From JBBDYH01 sp040901795 (lineage in GTDB: Bacteria; Planctomycetota; Planctomycetia; Pirellulales; JALHPA01): 54,517 nt of DNA. The stretch spans positions 1 through 54,517 of the forward strand of contig JBBDYH010000005.1 of assembly GCA_040901795.1 (NCBI GenBank). Reading direction: 5' to 3'. The position numbers were made by a program, and so were the translations under genes. Numbering within the stretch: position 1 is the first letter of the stretch; the number at the start of each line of letters is the position of its first letter. Under the pieces are notes generated by a model. That model was not told the origin of the DNA and ran no database searches. It saw nothing but the letters and a program-made list of their open reading frames with translations. Below, in pieces: positions 43,514-51,159 of the stretch.

Positions 43514-43969
43514 CATGAAATGTTAGGCCTCGCGCGCCGGGTTATTCTGTCGCATTACTACAAAGTTGTGATCTGGGGTGGGCCGCGACGGTCACATCGA
43601 CCGCCTGCACCGACGACAAACCGTTTGGGCGCATCGGTGTTCAAATCCGAAGCGCTGGAACGGCTGCGTTCGGGCGCGCTCATGAGGGCGTGACCTTTTC
43701 GACGCCGGTGAAGACTCAATAGGACGGTTCGTCCTTGCTGCGCAAGCCCATTACCGTATCCAGCCCAGGCGGGGACGTCCAAAGCGTTGCTTTGGTGAGT
43801 GGAGCCTCTACTGAAACGTGTTTCAAAAACGGTCGTTACTTGGCTTGCCGCGCGCGAATGAGTTCTGCGACTCGCGAGACCGAAAACCCTTCGACGCTCT
43901 GGTCGAAGGGTTCGTTTCGAAAAATTGGCGGCGGTGACAGGACTAAGTTTGAACTTTTTCTGGGCGGCG
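43514..43969. other. Intergenic stretch with no gene
   Basis: About 456 bases lie between the cytochrome-ankyrin gene and the SDR-start remnant. I see no believable frame. The one clear element is the hairpin at 43885-43912. Confidence 0.55.
43885..43912 (-). terminator. Hairpin with perfect 11-bp stem, possible terminator
   Basis: The arms AACCCTTCGAC and GTCGAAGGGTT enclose a 6-base loop. Read on the minus strand the hairpin is followed by TTTTCGG, so it could end transcription from the SCP2 copy at 44051-44419. Confidence 0.6.
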
Positions 43970-44020
43970 TTAATTCTTGGCCGGGATTGCACCCGTAACA
44001 AGAATTTTCGGCTTAGACAT
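43970..44020 (-). pseudogene. Remnant of the start of an SDR/NmrA-like gene (copy 1)
   Basis: On the minus strand, a perfect GAGGAG ribosome-binding site is followed by an ATG at 44020 and the peptide MSKPKILVTGAIPAKN, then a stop. MSKPKILVTGA is the usual start of NmrA/SDR-type NAD(P)-binding proteins; the frame loses that identity after 11 codons. It directly follows the truncated SCP2 copy. A sister remnant is at 53569-53607. Confidence 0.7.
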
Positions 44021-44050
44021 TTGGGTTCTCCTCGATTGTGCGAAAACCAG

Positions 44051-44419
44051 TTACTGGGGAAAGCACTTTCCGAACGCCACCAGCAGCTTGAGGGGGCCGG
44101 CGAGCCGAATCTTCCGCCGCCGCAGTGCCCACACCACGTTTTTTTCCTTCCGCAAAAAGCCGATCCACATTAGCGCGTCGGCGGTGACGTGCAGATCGGG
44201 CTGGCCGATATGCCCCTCTTTCACGCTGATCTTCTGGTCCTTGATCACGACAGTTGCCTGCCGCTGTTCATCGCCGGTGAAGGTGAAGTGGAAGGTGGCG
44301 TTCAATCCCGCCGACTTGCCTGGCTGGAACACGTGCGGCATTCCGTGCAAGAAAACCTCGATGGTGTTCGGCCGCAGGCTGTTGCCCACGTGCTTGATCT
44401 TTTTGTGGGGGAACCGCAT
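44051..44419 (-). pseudogene. Truncated duplicate of the SCP2 part of the Fe-S/SCP2 gene
   Basis: This open frame of 122 residues matches the last 122 residues of the partial protein at 53639-54517 in 109 positions by eye. It includes KIKHVGNSLRPNTIEVFL, LNATFHFTFTG and the end PLKLLVAFGKCFPQ. The matching domain is SCP2-like (a hydrophobic-ligand fold). The Fe-S part is absent: DNA similarity stops near 44424, just before the present ATG. No ribosome-binding site is seen, so it may not be translated. The frame has stayed open, so expression as a small SCP2 protein cannot be ruled out. A hairpin downstream could terminate it. Confidence 0.72.
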
Positions 44420-44962
44420 GGCGCGGACTCAGTATCCTTCATGCCGCGTCCAGCGAGAACGGCGGCTTTGCCTGCGCCGATTTCTTTCGCGTATCCCAAT
44501 TCTCGATCGTGTGGTTTCACTTGCCTTCACTGGCTTATGATTGCTCGTCGTCGTTCCCCAAAGTGGCGTGCGAGGGGATGTTTGGCGGGGAACGCCGCCT
44601 TCTCGTCGCTTCGGCCACAAACATCCGCCGCGGCACCGGCCCGCTCGTAGCTTGGCCCTGCGAAAAACCGAAAGCGGTCCGCTGGCGATGTGAACTCTGG
44701 CGGGTGTAGCGATTCGGCGGTTTGTCCGGCCGTCCGCTATGCGACAAGCCGCAAATTCAGCACAACGAGCTAGTTCCGATAAAGGCGGCGTAAAGCGTCG
44801 GTCGAATCGTTCAGTGATGGTGCGAACTGAACATTTTCAGCACGCGTTCTTAGCGAGGCTCTGTTCGCCCGTGAATCCACCCAGGATCGTTCGATGTCTT
44901 TGCGCAAATGCTGCTCGCAGCACCAGTGCGACGTTGTGCACTTTCCGAATGCGCGTTTGACG
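44420..44962. other. Intergenic stretch upstream of the TonB-dependent receptor
   Basis: About 543 bases hold no believable gene. Short frames on both strands are Arg/Ser-rich and lack motifs. A promoter for the receptor gene should be here but cannot be placed by eye. Confidence 0.5.
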
Positions 44963-47086
44963 ATGACGATTCGCTTCGGCGCCTTTGCCACAGTCCTGTG
45001 TATCCTCTGTGTGAAACCGCTGTGGGCTGAGGATTGGCTTTTGCACGATCGACCAATGCGGTCTGCCGTCGAGACAAGCCATGTCGATCGCGACCGCTTT
45101 TCTTCTATCAGTGACCCGGCCATAGAGTCGCGTGAGAATTACACTGACGCGTCATCTGGCACGGGTGGCGCCACGGAGATCGACGAATTGCTCAACCAGG
45201 ATCTCCGCACGCTGGCCAATACGGCCGTGGTCGTGCCGCAAATGACGGCCGAAGTCACAACCGTGTCGCGCACGGAAAGCTCGGTGGCAAAATCACCTGC
45301 GCCGATTTATGTCGTCACCAACGAAATGATCCGCCGCTCCGGCGCCCGCACGATACCTGATGTCCTGCGACTGGTTCCGGGCGTTCATGTGGCTCGCATC
45401 GACAGCAATAAATGGGCCATCGCGATCCGCGGCTTCAATGACCGTTGGACGAATAAGCTCTTGGTGCAGATCGACGGCCGCTCGGTCTACACGCCGAGCT
45501 TTGGTGGCGTGTATTGGGATATGCAGGAGCTTGTACTGGAGGACATTGAGCGGATCGAAGTCATTCGCGGCCCCGGCGGGACGGTGTGGGGAGCCAACGC
45601 CTTGAATGGCGTCATCAATATCATCACGAAACACGCCTCTCAGACGGTTGGCACTTTTGCCGAAGCCGGAGGCGGCAGCGAGGAGCGCGCCTTCACGACC
45701 GCTCGCTACGGCGCGCAGATCGGCGACGACGCCTACGGCCGGGTCTACGGTAAGTGGTTCGATCGCGACTCGGGCCTCGCACCGATTGAGAACGATGAGT
45801 GGCACCAGGGCCGCGGCGGCTTCCGCATCGATTGGGATCCTACCCCTTGTGACAAGGTAACGATCCAGGGAGAGGCGTTCGCCGGACGCTCCGGCGAATT
45901 CAGGGTTCTTGCAGCCGAGACGCCACCGTTTATGGACATCGACTCGTTCCAGCGCCTGGCCGGAGGGTTCGGGCTGATGAACTGGATTCACGAGATCGAT
46001 GATGACACGGATTGGCAATTGCGAATGTATTATGACGGGTACGAAAGGACGATGGACACAGATCGCTCCTATCGCGAGGACCGCGACACCTGGGACGTCG
46101 ATTGGCAGTTTCATTTCCGTCCCTGGGAGCGGCACCGCTTCGTCGGCGGAACGGGCTACCGCTTCAGCCAGGATCATTTCCGCAATACGTTTGGCGTGGG
46201 ATTTGTTCCTAGCGAACGGGCCGTCGATCTGTTCAGCTACTTCCTGCAGGACGAGATCAGCCTGGTGGAAGATCGCTGGTTCCTCACGTTGGGCTCGAAG
46301 TTCGAGCACAACGACTTCACGGCGTTTGAGTTCCAGCCGTCGGCAAGTCTGCTCTTTACGCCGAGCCCGCGGCTGTCGACCTGGGCCTCGGTCTCGCGCG
46401 CCGTCCGCACGCCGTCGCGCGCCGAGGACGACCTGCGTCTCCGCGTCCCTCTGCGCCGACCTGAGCCTTCGGCGCTCGGGATCTTCGGAGATCGCGGCGT
46501 GGAATCAGAAGACGTCCTCGCATTTCAAGTCGGAGCTCGGCAGCAGCCAACGGACGAATTCTTCTGGGATGCGACGGCATTCTACAATCATTATGAGGAC
46601 GTGATCGGACTGGCGCCCGGAGCACCCATCTTTGGTCCGCTGCCCGTATTCCCGCTTTTTTTTGCCAATAACCGCACCGCCGACAGCTATGGCTTCGAGC
46701 TCGCCGCCAGCTATCAGGCCACGCCGTGTTGGCGATTGACCGGATCCTACAGCTTCTTTGTCATCAACGTTGAGCCGGACCCCGGCGCGGTCGTCGTGGA
46801 AGAAAGCGCGCCGCGTAACCAGTTTTCGATACTGTCGCTGTATGACCTGGGCGGCGGCTGGCATTTCGACAGCACGTTCCGTTACGTCGATAACCTGCCG
46901 GCGTTCAGCATACCGAGCTACTTTGTAACGGACTTGCGACTTGCATACCGACCGGACAGCCGCTTCGAATTAGCGTTCGTCGGGCGCAATCTGTTGGATG
47001 CCGCACATCCGGAGTGGCAAGACAGCGGATCTGCAATCAACGAAGTTCAACACGAAGTCTACGGCATTGCGACGTACCGCTATTGA
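44963..47086 (+). CDS. TonB-dependent outer-membrane receptor
   Basis: The protein has 707 residues from the ATG at 44963, which starts a signal peptide (MTIRFGAFATVLCILCVKPL then WAED); the frame is open from 44894. The plug domain is clear: APIYVVTNEMIRRSGARTIP, DVLRLVPGVHVARID, IRGFNDRWTNKLLVQIDGRS and IERIEVIRGPGGTVWGANAL. A beta-barrel of alternating strands follows to the end (GIATYRY, ending in an aromatic residue as expected). It should import a ligand across the outer membrane with TonB energy; no TonB/ExbBD genes are in the window. The YfiR-family gene begins 13 bases after its stop, so they are co-transcribed. Confidence 0.93.
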   Translation: MTIRFGAFATVLCILCVKPLWAEDWLLHDRPMRSAVETSHVDRDRFSSISDPAIESRENYTDASSGTGGATEIDELLNQDLRTLANTAVVVPQMTAEVTTVSRTESSVAKSPAPIYVVTNEMIRRSGARTIPDVLRLVPGVHVARIDSNKWAIAIRGFNDRWTNKLLVQIDGRSVYTPSFGGVYWDMQELVLEDIERIEVIRGPGGTVWGANALNGVINIITKHASQTVGTFAEAGGGSEERAFTTARYGAQIGDDAYGRVYGKWFDRDSGLAPIENDEWHQGRGGFRIDWDPTPCDKVTIQGEAFAGRSGEFRVLAAETPPFMDIDSFQRLAGGFGLMNWIHEIDDDTDWQLRMYYDGYERTMDTDRSYREDRDTWDVDWQFHFRPWERHRFVGGTGYRFSQDHFRNTFGVGFVPSERAVDLFSYFLQDEISLVEDRWFLTLGSKFEHNDFTAFEFQPSASLLFTPSPRLSTWASVSRAVRTPSRAEDDLRLRVPLRRPEPSALGIFGDRGVESEDVLAFQVGARQQPTDEFFWDATAFYNHYEDVIGLAPGAPIFGPLPVFPLFFANNRTADSYGFELAASYQATPCWRLTGSYSFFVINVEPDPGAVVVEESAPRNQFSILSLYDLGGGWHFDSTFRYVDNLPAFSIPSYFVTDLRLAYRPDSRFELAFVGRNLLDAAHPEWQDSGSAINEVQHEVYGIATYRY

Positions 47087-47099
47087 TCACGACCGGCAG

Positions 47100-47759
47100 A
47101 TGGAGGGCATGCCGGAGGAGCAAGCTGCTGGTCATCCTCGGTTTGGAGTCAATCAGAAGCAAATGGCATGGCAACCGGAACATCACCGATTGTTTCGCTG
47201 CATGATGGCGAGCAGCCCGTTGCTGTGCCTGATGGCGATCCTCGCGTGCATTGCGGTGACCGCGGGCCGTTGTGGCTTTGCCCAGGATGTCGTCAACCGA
47301 GAACCCGCGCTGAAGGCCGCATTTCTTGTCAAGTTCGCCAAGTACGTCACCTGGCCTCCGATGGCGTTCGCAGACGAAAAGGCGCCTTTGGTCATCGGCA
47401 CGCTTGGACAAAGCGACGTGGCTGCGCCGCTGGCGGAAATCAGCAAACGGCGACTCCTCGTGCAAAACCGTCCCGTTACCGTGCGTCTGGCGACGCGCCC
47501 CGCAGAGTTGGCAGGGTCCCATATCGTCTACTTGCCTGCCACGCTTACTCACGAGCAGCGGAGCGAGGCGCTGCGCCTTCTGCAGGGGCGGCATGTTTTG
47601 GCCGTCGGCGATGACCCCGCGTTCTTGTCCGAGGGGGGCCTGTTGCGCTTCACGATCGACAACAATCGCCTGGGCGGGGTTGTCAGCTTGACGGCTTTCC
47701 ATCGCGAACAACTGCAAGCCAGCTCCGAGCTGCTCACAATTTTCAAGCCAGCCGATTAG
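47100..47759 (+). CDS. YfiR-family periplasmic protein (DUF4154)
   Basis: The protein has 219 residues from the ATG at 47100. An export signal lies at about residues 35-63 (MMASSPLLCLMAILACIAVT); a start nearer that signal is quite possible. The core motif EPALKAAFLVKFAKYVTWPP is diagnostic of the YfiR family, followed by PLVIGTLGQS, SHIVYLPATL and FTIDNNRLGGVVSLTAFHRE. In Pseudomonas, YfiR is a periplasmic repressor of the diguanylate cyclase YfiN, whose sensor is of the CHASE8 type. Here it lies between a TonB-dependent receptor and a CHASE8-like kinase, so by analogy it may relay an outer-membrane or periplasmic state to that kinase. Confidence 0.88.
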   Translation: MEGMPEEQAAGHPRFGVNQKQMAWQPEHHRLFRCMMASSPLLCLMAILACIAVTAGRCGFAQDVVNREPALKAAFLVKFAKYVTWPPMAFADEKAPLVIGTLGQSDVAAPLAEISKRRLLVQNRPVTVRLATRPAELAGSHIVYLPATLTHEQRSEALRLLQGRHVLAVGDDPAFLSEGGLLRFTIDNNRLGGVVSLTAFHREQLQASSELLTIFKPAD

Positions 47760-47830
47760 CGTCCCCGGTACTCCCACGCACCCGCTGCGCGTCAGCCGTA
47801 TTCATTTACACCCTACTGTTGAGCTGTCCT

Positions 47831-49789
47831 ATGAAGTGGCTTCGCGACGCCAGCATTTCGCTGAAACTTAACGTTCTCTCGAGCTTTACGGTGGCGGCCG
47901 CGCTCGTCGTGTGCGGCGCGGCCTTGATTGCCGCCCAGGTCTATGGCCTGTGGCAAGCCAAGGAATCGCAGGTTGGCACACTTGCCGAAGTCGTCGGCTC
48001 GAATTGCTCGGCGGCGCTTGAGTTTGACGATCCACAAACCGCCTCTCGGCTGCTTTCCTCGCTCCAGCGGCAGCCCACAATTCTGGAGGCCGTGATCTTG
48101 AACTCTGCCGGGCGCGTATTCGTGGCGTATCGGGACGAGGGACGAGCTGGCGGCCTCGGCGGCACGATGACCGTCGAGCGCGAAATCCGTCGCAACGGCG
48201 AAAGTCTGGGATCGATTCGAATTACGGCCAACTTTGCCGATGTCTGGCAGCAGGTTGGCTGGTTCATCGCCTTTGCCGCCGCCACGCTTACGGTGACGTT
48301 GGCACTCACTATCGCGGCCGGACGTACGGTTCAACGCCAGCTCCGCGAGCCAATTCTTCAACTTGCGACGGCGGTCCGTCGCGTCACGCGTGAACACGAT
48401 CTATCGGCGCGCGTTCCCGCGAGCAGCAAGGACGAATTGGGGTTGTTATGCGATGGCTTCAATGAAATGTTGGGATGGCTCAACGACAGCCGCGACGCTT
48501 TGCAGGCAGCGAATCAAGGTTTGGAGCAGCGCGTGCGCGAGCGGACTGCCGATCTGCAAAAAGCGCTCGAGCAAGCGGAGGCAGCCAATGCGGCCAAGAC
48601 CAACTTCCTGGCGAACATGAGCCATGAAATCCGGACCCCAATGACCGCCATTTTGGGTTATCTTGAGTTTCTGGAGGAAGACACGACATCGCGTGAGCAG
48701 CGCTTGGAATACGTCCAGACTGTCCGCCGCAACAGTCAGCACCTGCTCGGAATCATCAACGACATTCTGGACCTGTCCAAAATTGAGGCGGGCCGAATGG
48801 AACTGGAGCGGATCCCATGCTCACTGCGACAGATCGCCTATGAGGTCGCCTCGTTGATGGCCGTCCGCGCGAAGGAGAAGGGACTGGAGTTGAAGTTTGA
48901 AGTTCGGGGGCATGTTCCCGAACAGATTCAAACCGATCCTATGAGGCTTAAGCAAATCATCATGAATCTCGTAGGAAATGCGATCAAGTTCACGGAGCGA
49001 GGTCGAGTGGAGTTGATTGTGGGAATGACGTCACCGGACGAGAAGGGATGCCGCCGGGCCCGCTTCACCGTTCGCGACACGGGCATCGGGATGGCGCCCG
49101 AGGTGATACATCGCATTTTTCATCCCTTCACACAAGCTGACGAGTCAATGACGCGACGGTTCGGCGGCACGGGCCTTGGATTGTCGATCAGCCGCCGACT
49201 GGCGGTCTTGCTCGGCGGTGAAATCGCCGCCACAAGCGTCGCAGGTATCGGCAGCGAATTCGTGCTGGACATCGACCCAGGCCCCCTCAATGACGTTAAG
49301 TGGGTCTCCGATGACAGCGATACTACCGTCCGCCGTGAACTGAGCGCGCAGAGCTCCGAAGTGCTGGCATTACCATCCGGCCTAAGGGTTCTGCTGGTTG
49401 AGGACAGCAATGACAACCAACTCTTGATTACATCCATGCTTCGTCGCGGTGGCATCGCTGTGACGCTCGCCGAAAATGGACTTATCGGGATGCAGCAGGC
49501 CGAAAAAAACTGGGCGGCCGGCGAGCCGTTCGACGTGATCCTCATGGACATGCAGATGCCGGAGATGGATGGCTACGAGGCTACCCGCCGGCTCAGAGAG
49601 GGCGGCTACACCGGCAAAATCGTCGCGTTGACCGCGCATGCGATGTCGAGCGACCGTGTGCGATGCCTCGACGCCGGTTGTGATGATTTCGCGACCAAGC
49701 CGCTCGATCGGAGGACGCTTTATGCGGTGATCCAGCGGCAAGTCGCAGAACAATCGCCGAGTCCGGTCGCTGGGACACCGAGTGCCTAG
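47831..49789 (+). CDS. CHASE8-like hybrid histidine kinase
   Basis: The protein has 652 residues. Two membrane spans, at about 18-38 and 143-164, enclose a periplasmic sensor of CHASE8 type (GLWQAKESQVGTLAEVVGSN, then SAALEFDDPQTASRLLSSLQ). A HAMP domain follows (about 165-220), then a coiled linker, the phosphoacceptor helix with His265 in NMSHEIRTPMTAILGY, an ATPase domain (NAIKFTERGRV, RDTGIGMAP, GGTGLGLSIS), and a receiver with Asp573 in ILMDMQMPEMDGYEA. The ATG at 47831 is used; a TTG at 47819 is less likely. It follows the YfiR-like gene by 71 bases and converges with the receiver gene on the other strand. Confidence 0.93.
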   Translation: MKWLRDASISLKLNVLSSFTVAAALVVCGAALIAAQVYGLWQAKESQVGTLAEVVGSNCSAALEFDDPQTASRLLSSLQRQPTILEAVILNSAGRVFVAYRDEGRAGGLGGTMTVEREIRRNGESLGSIRITANFADVWQQVGWFIAFAAATLTVTLALTIAAGRTVQRQLREPILQLATAVRRVTREHDLSARVPASSKDELGLLCDGFNEMLGWLNDSRDALQAANQGLEQRVRERTADLQKALEQAEAANAAKTNFLANMSHEIRTPMTAILGYLEFLEEDTTSREQRLEYVQTVRRNSQHLLGIINDILDLSKIEAGRMELERIPCSLRQIAYEVASLMAVRAKEKGLELKFEVRGHVPEQIQTDPMRLKQIIMNLVGNAIKFTERGRVELIVGMTSPDEKGCRRARFTVRDTGIGMAPEVIHRIFHPFTQADESMTRRFGGTGLGLSISRRLAVLLGGEIAATSVAGIGSEFVLDIDPGPLNDVKWVSDDSDTTVRRELSAQSSEVLALPSGLRVLLVEDSNDNQLLITSMLRRGGIAVTLAENGLIGMQQAEKNWAAGEPFDVILMDMQMPEMDGYEATRRLREGGYTGKIVALTAHAMSSDRVRCLDAGCDDFATKPLDRRTLYAVIQRQVAEQSPSPVAGTPSA

Positions 49790-49807
49790 CGCCTTCAATT
49801 TCTGTTC

Positions 49808-50464
49808 TCAACTGTTTGATGAGCGGCTCACGGCCCGTCCTGAATCACGCTGAGGATCGGCGTGTACGTCGTCCAGCATCGAGTCAGCCACCGTTACATA
49901 ACATTCTGGACAGATCCCATGACTGAACTGGGCGTCGGTATGCAGGCTGAAATAGGATTCCAACTGGTGCCAGTAGTTTTTGTCATCGCGGATCTTCTTG
50001 CAATAACTGCAGATCGGCAGCAGGCCCCGCAACTGCTGAACATGTTGAAGGGCAGCCTCCAGATCGCTAATCCTGCGCACCAGCTCTGTTTGAAGCTGGA
50101 CCACGCGCTCCCCCACCTGCAATCGCACTCGGAGCTCGTCTCGATCGAAGGGTTTCGTGATATAGTCATTCGCTCCTGCCTGAAGACCTGAAATAACATC
50201 TTCTTTACGGTTCTTCGACGTCAACAACAGGACATAAGGGGGATTGGTCCGGTGAACCGCGCGGAGATTTCGGCAAATGTCAACACCGTCCATCCCCGGC
50301 ATCATCCAGTCAAGGACTGCAAGCGGCGGAGCTGCCGGCATCTGTAGTTGCCGCCATGCTTCAGCGCCGTTGTCAACGGAAACGACGTTGTGCCCCCATG
50401 ACGTCAAGGTTTGCCTTAACACATGAAGCGACGTAGGTTCATCATCGGCGACGAGGATTTCCAT
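49808..50464 (-). CDS. Response regulator with a C-terminal four-Cys domain
   Basis: The protein has 218 residues. The receiver covers residues 2-120 with VADDEPTS, phosphoacceptor Asp52 in VLDWMMPGMDG and Lys104 in YITKPFD. A coiled helix (about 115-145) leads to a conserved tail: RGLLPICSYCKKIRDDKNYW and SHGICPECY. The Cys pairs 152/155 and 185/188 could bind zinc. I have seen this tail attached to PAS, GGDEF and receiver proteins, but its role is not known to me. There is no DNA-binding output. Its stop is 18 bases from that of the CHASE8 kinase, on the opposite strand, and it diverges from the Hpt gene. Confidence 0.9.
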   Translation of the reverse strand: MEILVADDEPTSLHVLRQTLTSWGHNVVSVDNGAEAWRQLQMPAAPPLAVLDWMMPGMDGVDICRNLRAVHRTNPPYVLLLTSKNRKEDVISGLQAGANDYITKPFDRDELRVRLQVGERVVQLQTELVRRISDLEAALQHVQQLRGLLPICSYCKKIRDDKNYWHQLESYFSLHTDAQFSHGICPECYVTVADSMLDDVHADPQRDSGRAVSRSSNS

Positions 50465-50751
50465 GCTTCAACTTTGACCGGCAAAGGCGCACTGCCTCTC
50501 GGCGACATGCGATTTTTGACACCGATTCGGGCCAAAAGCGAGATATCTGGCTTATCAATGGGCACCTGCTTAATCATAGGCTATTTTTGTGATGCTCCCC
50601 TGAAAAGTGCGCGGGAATCTTTTCGCTCACCGAGCTTCAGCTTCCTGTCTGGGCTCTAAAACCGCAGACAAACGCGACTGGCTCCGAGTATACGCAGTTT
50701 TCGCGACCGAACGCGAGGCGACTGTCTCCCTGGGGGCCCTTAAGGAATGCC

Positions 50752-51159
50752 ATGACGCCACAAGTCGAAAATATCGATGGCGATACCGGGCGTGGTCAAA
50801 GCCCGTTCAATCTTCATGCGCTGCGAACGAGGTTGGAAGACGACGACCTGTTGCAAGAGCTGATTGAGTTATTCCTCGGCAATTGCCCGGCGTTGCTGGC
50901 GGCGCTAGAAACGAGCGTGGCGAATCGAGATTGCTGTGCGATCGAGCGCGCCGCGCACGCCATGAAAGGATCGCTCCGCAACATATGTGCCGACCGGTGT
51001 GCCGACGCCGCCTGGGAACTCGAATCGATGGGCCGATTGAACGACTTCGCGCACGCGGAAACAGCCCTGGCCACGCTGCAGAATGAGTTGAACCGAGTCC
51101 GACAAGCCTTGCAGTCAGAATCCAAAATAATCGCCTTACAGGATGGAACGCCAACGTGA
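50752..51159 (+). CDS. Hpt histidine phosphotransfer protein
   Basis: The 135-residue protein is one Hpt domain. The phosphorylated His69 lies in AAHAMKGSLRNI, preceded by LLQELIELFLGNCPALLAAL and followed by AAWELESMGR, the usual four-helix order. It shuttles phosphate between the receiver of a hybrid kinase and another receiver. The ATG at 50752 has AAGGA upstream. Its stop overlaps the GTG start of the following hybrid kinase as GTGA, so they are translated together. Partners probably include the kinases at 47831 and 51156 and the four-Cys receiver. Confidence 0.92.
   Translation: MTPQVENIDGDTGRGQSPFNLHALRTRLEDDDLLQELIELFLGNCPALLAALETSVANRDCCAIERAAHAMKGSLRNICADRCADAAWELESMGRLNDFAHAETALATLQNELNRVRQALQSESKIIALQDGTPT

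Noticed and set aside
43558..44001. 147-codon minus-strand frame past the SCP2 copy
   Set aside because: It begins inside the SDR remnant, spans the terminator-like hairpin and has no protein-like features.
45293..46309. 338-codon frame on the minus strand
   Set aside because: It is antisense to the plug and barrel of the TonB-dependent receptor and shows no domain.
46430..46465. Stretch inside the TonB receptor resembling the dispersed CGTCTCCGCGTC repeat
   Set aside because: The receptor's reading frame and barrel length run normally through it, so it is probably chance similarity.
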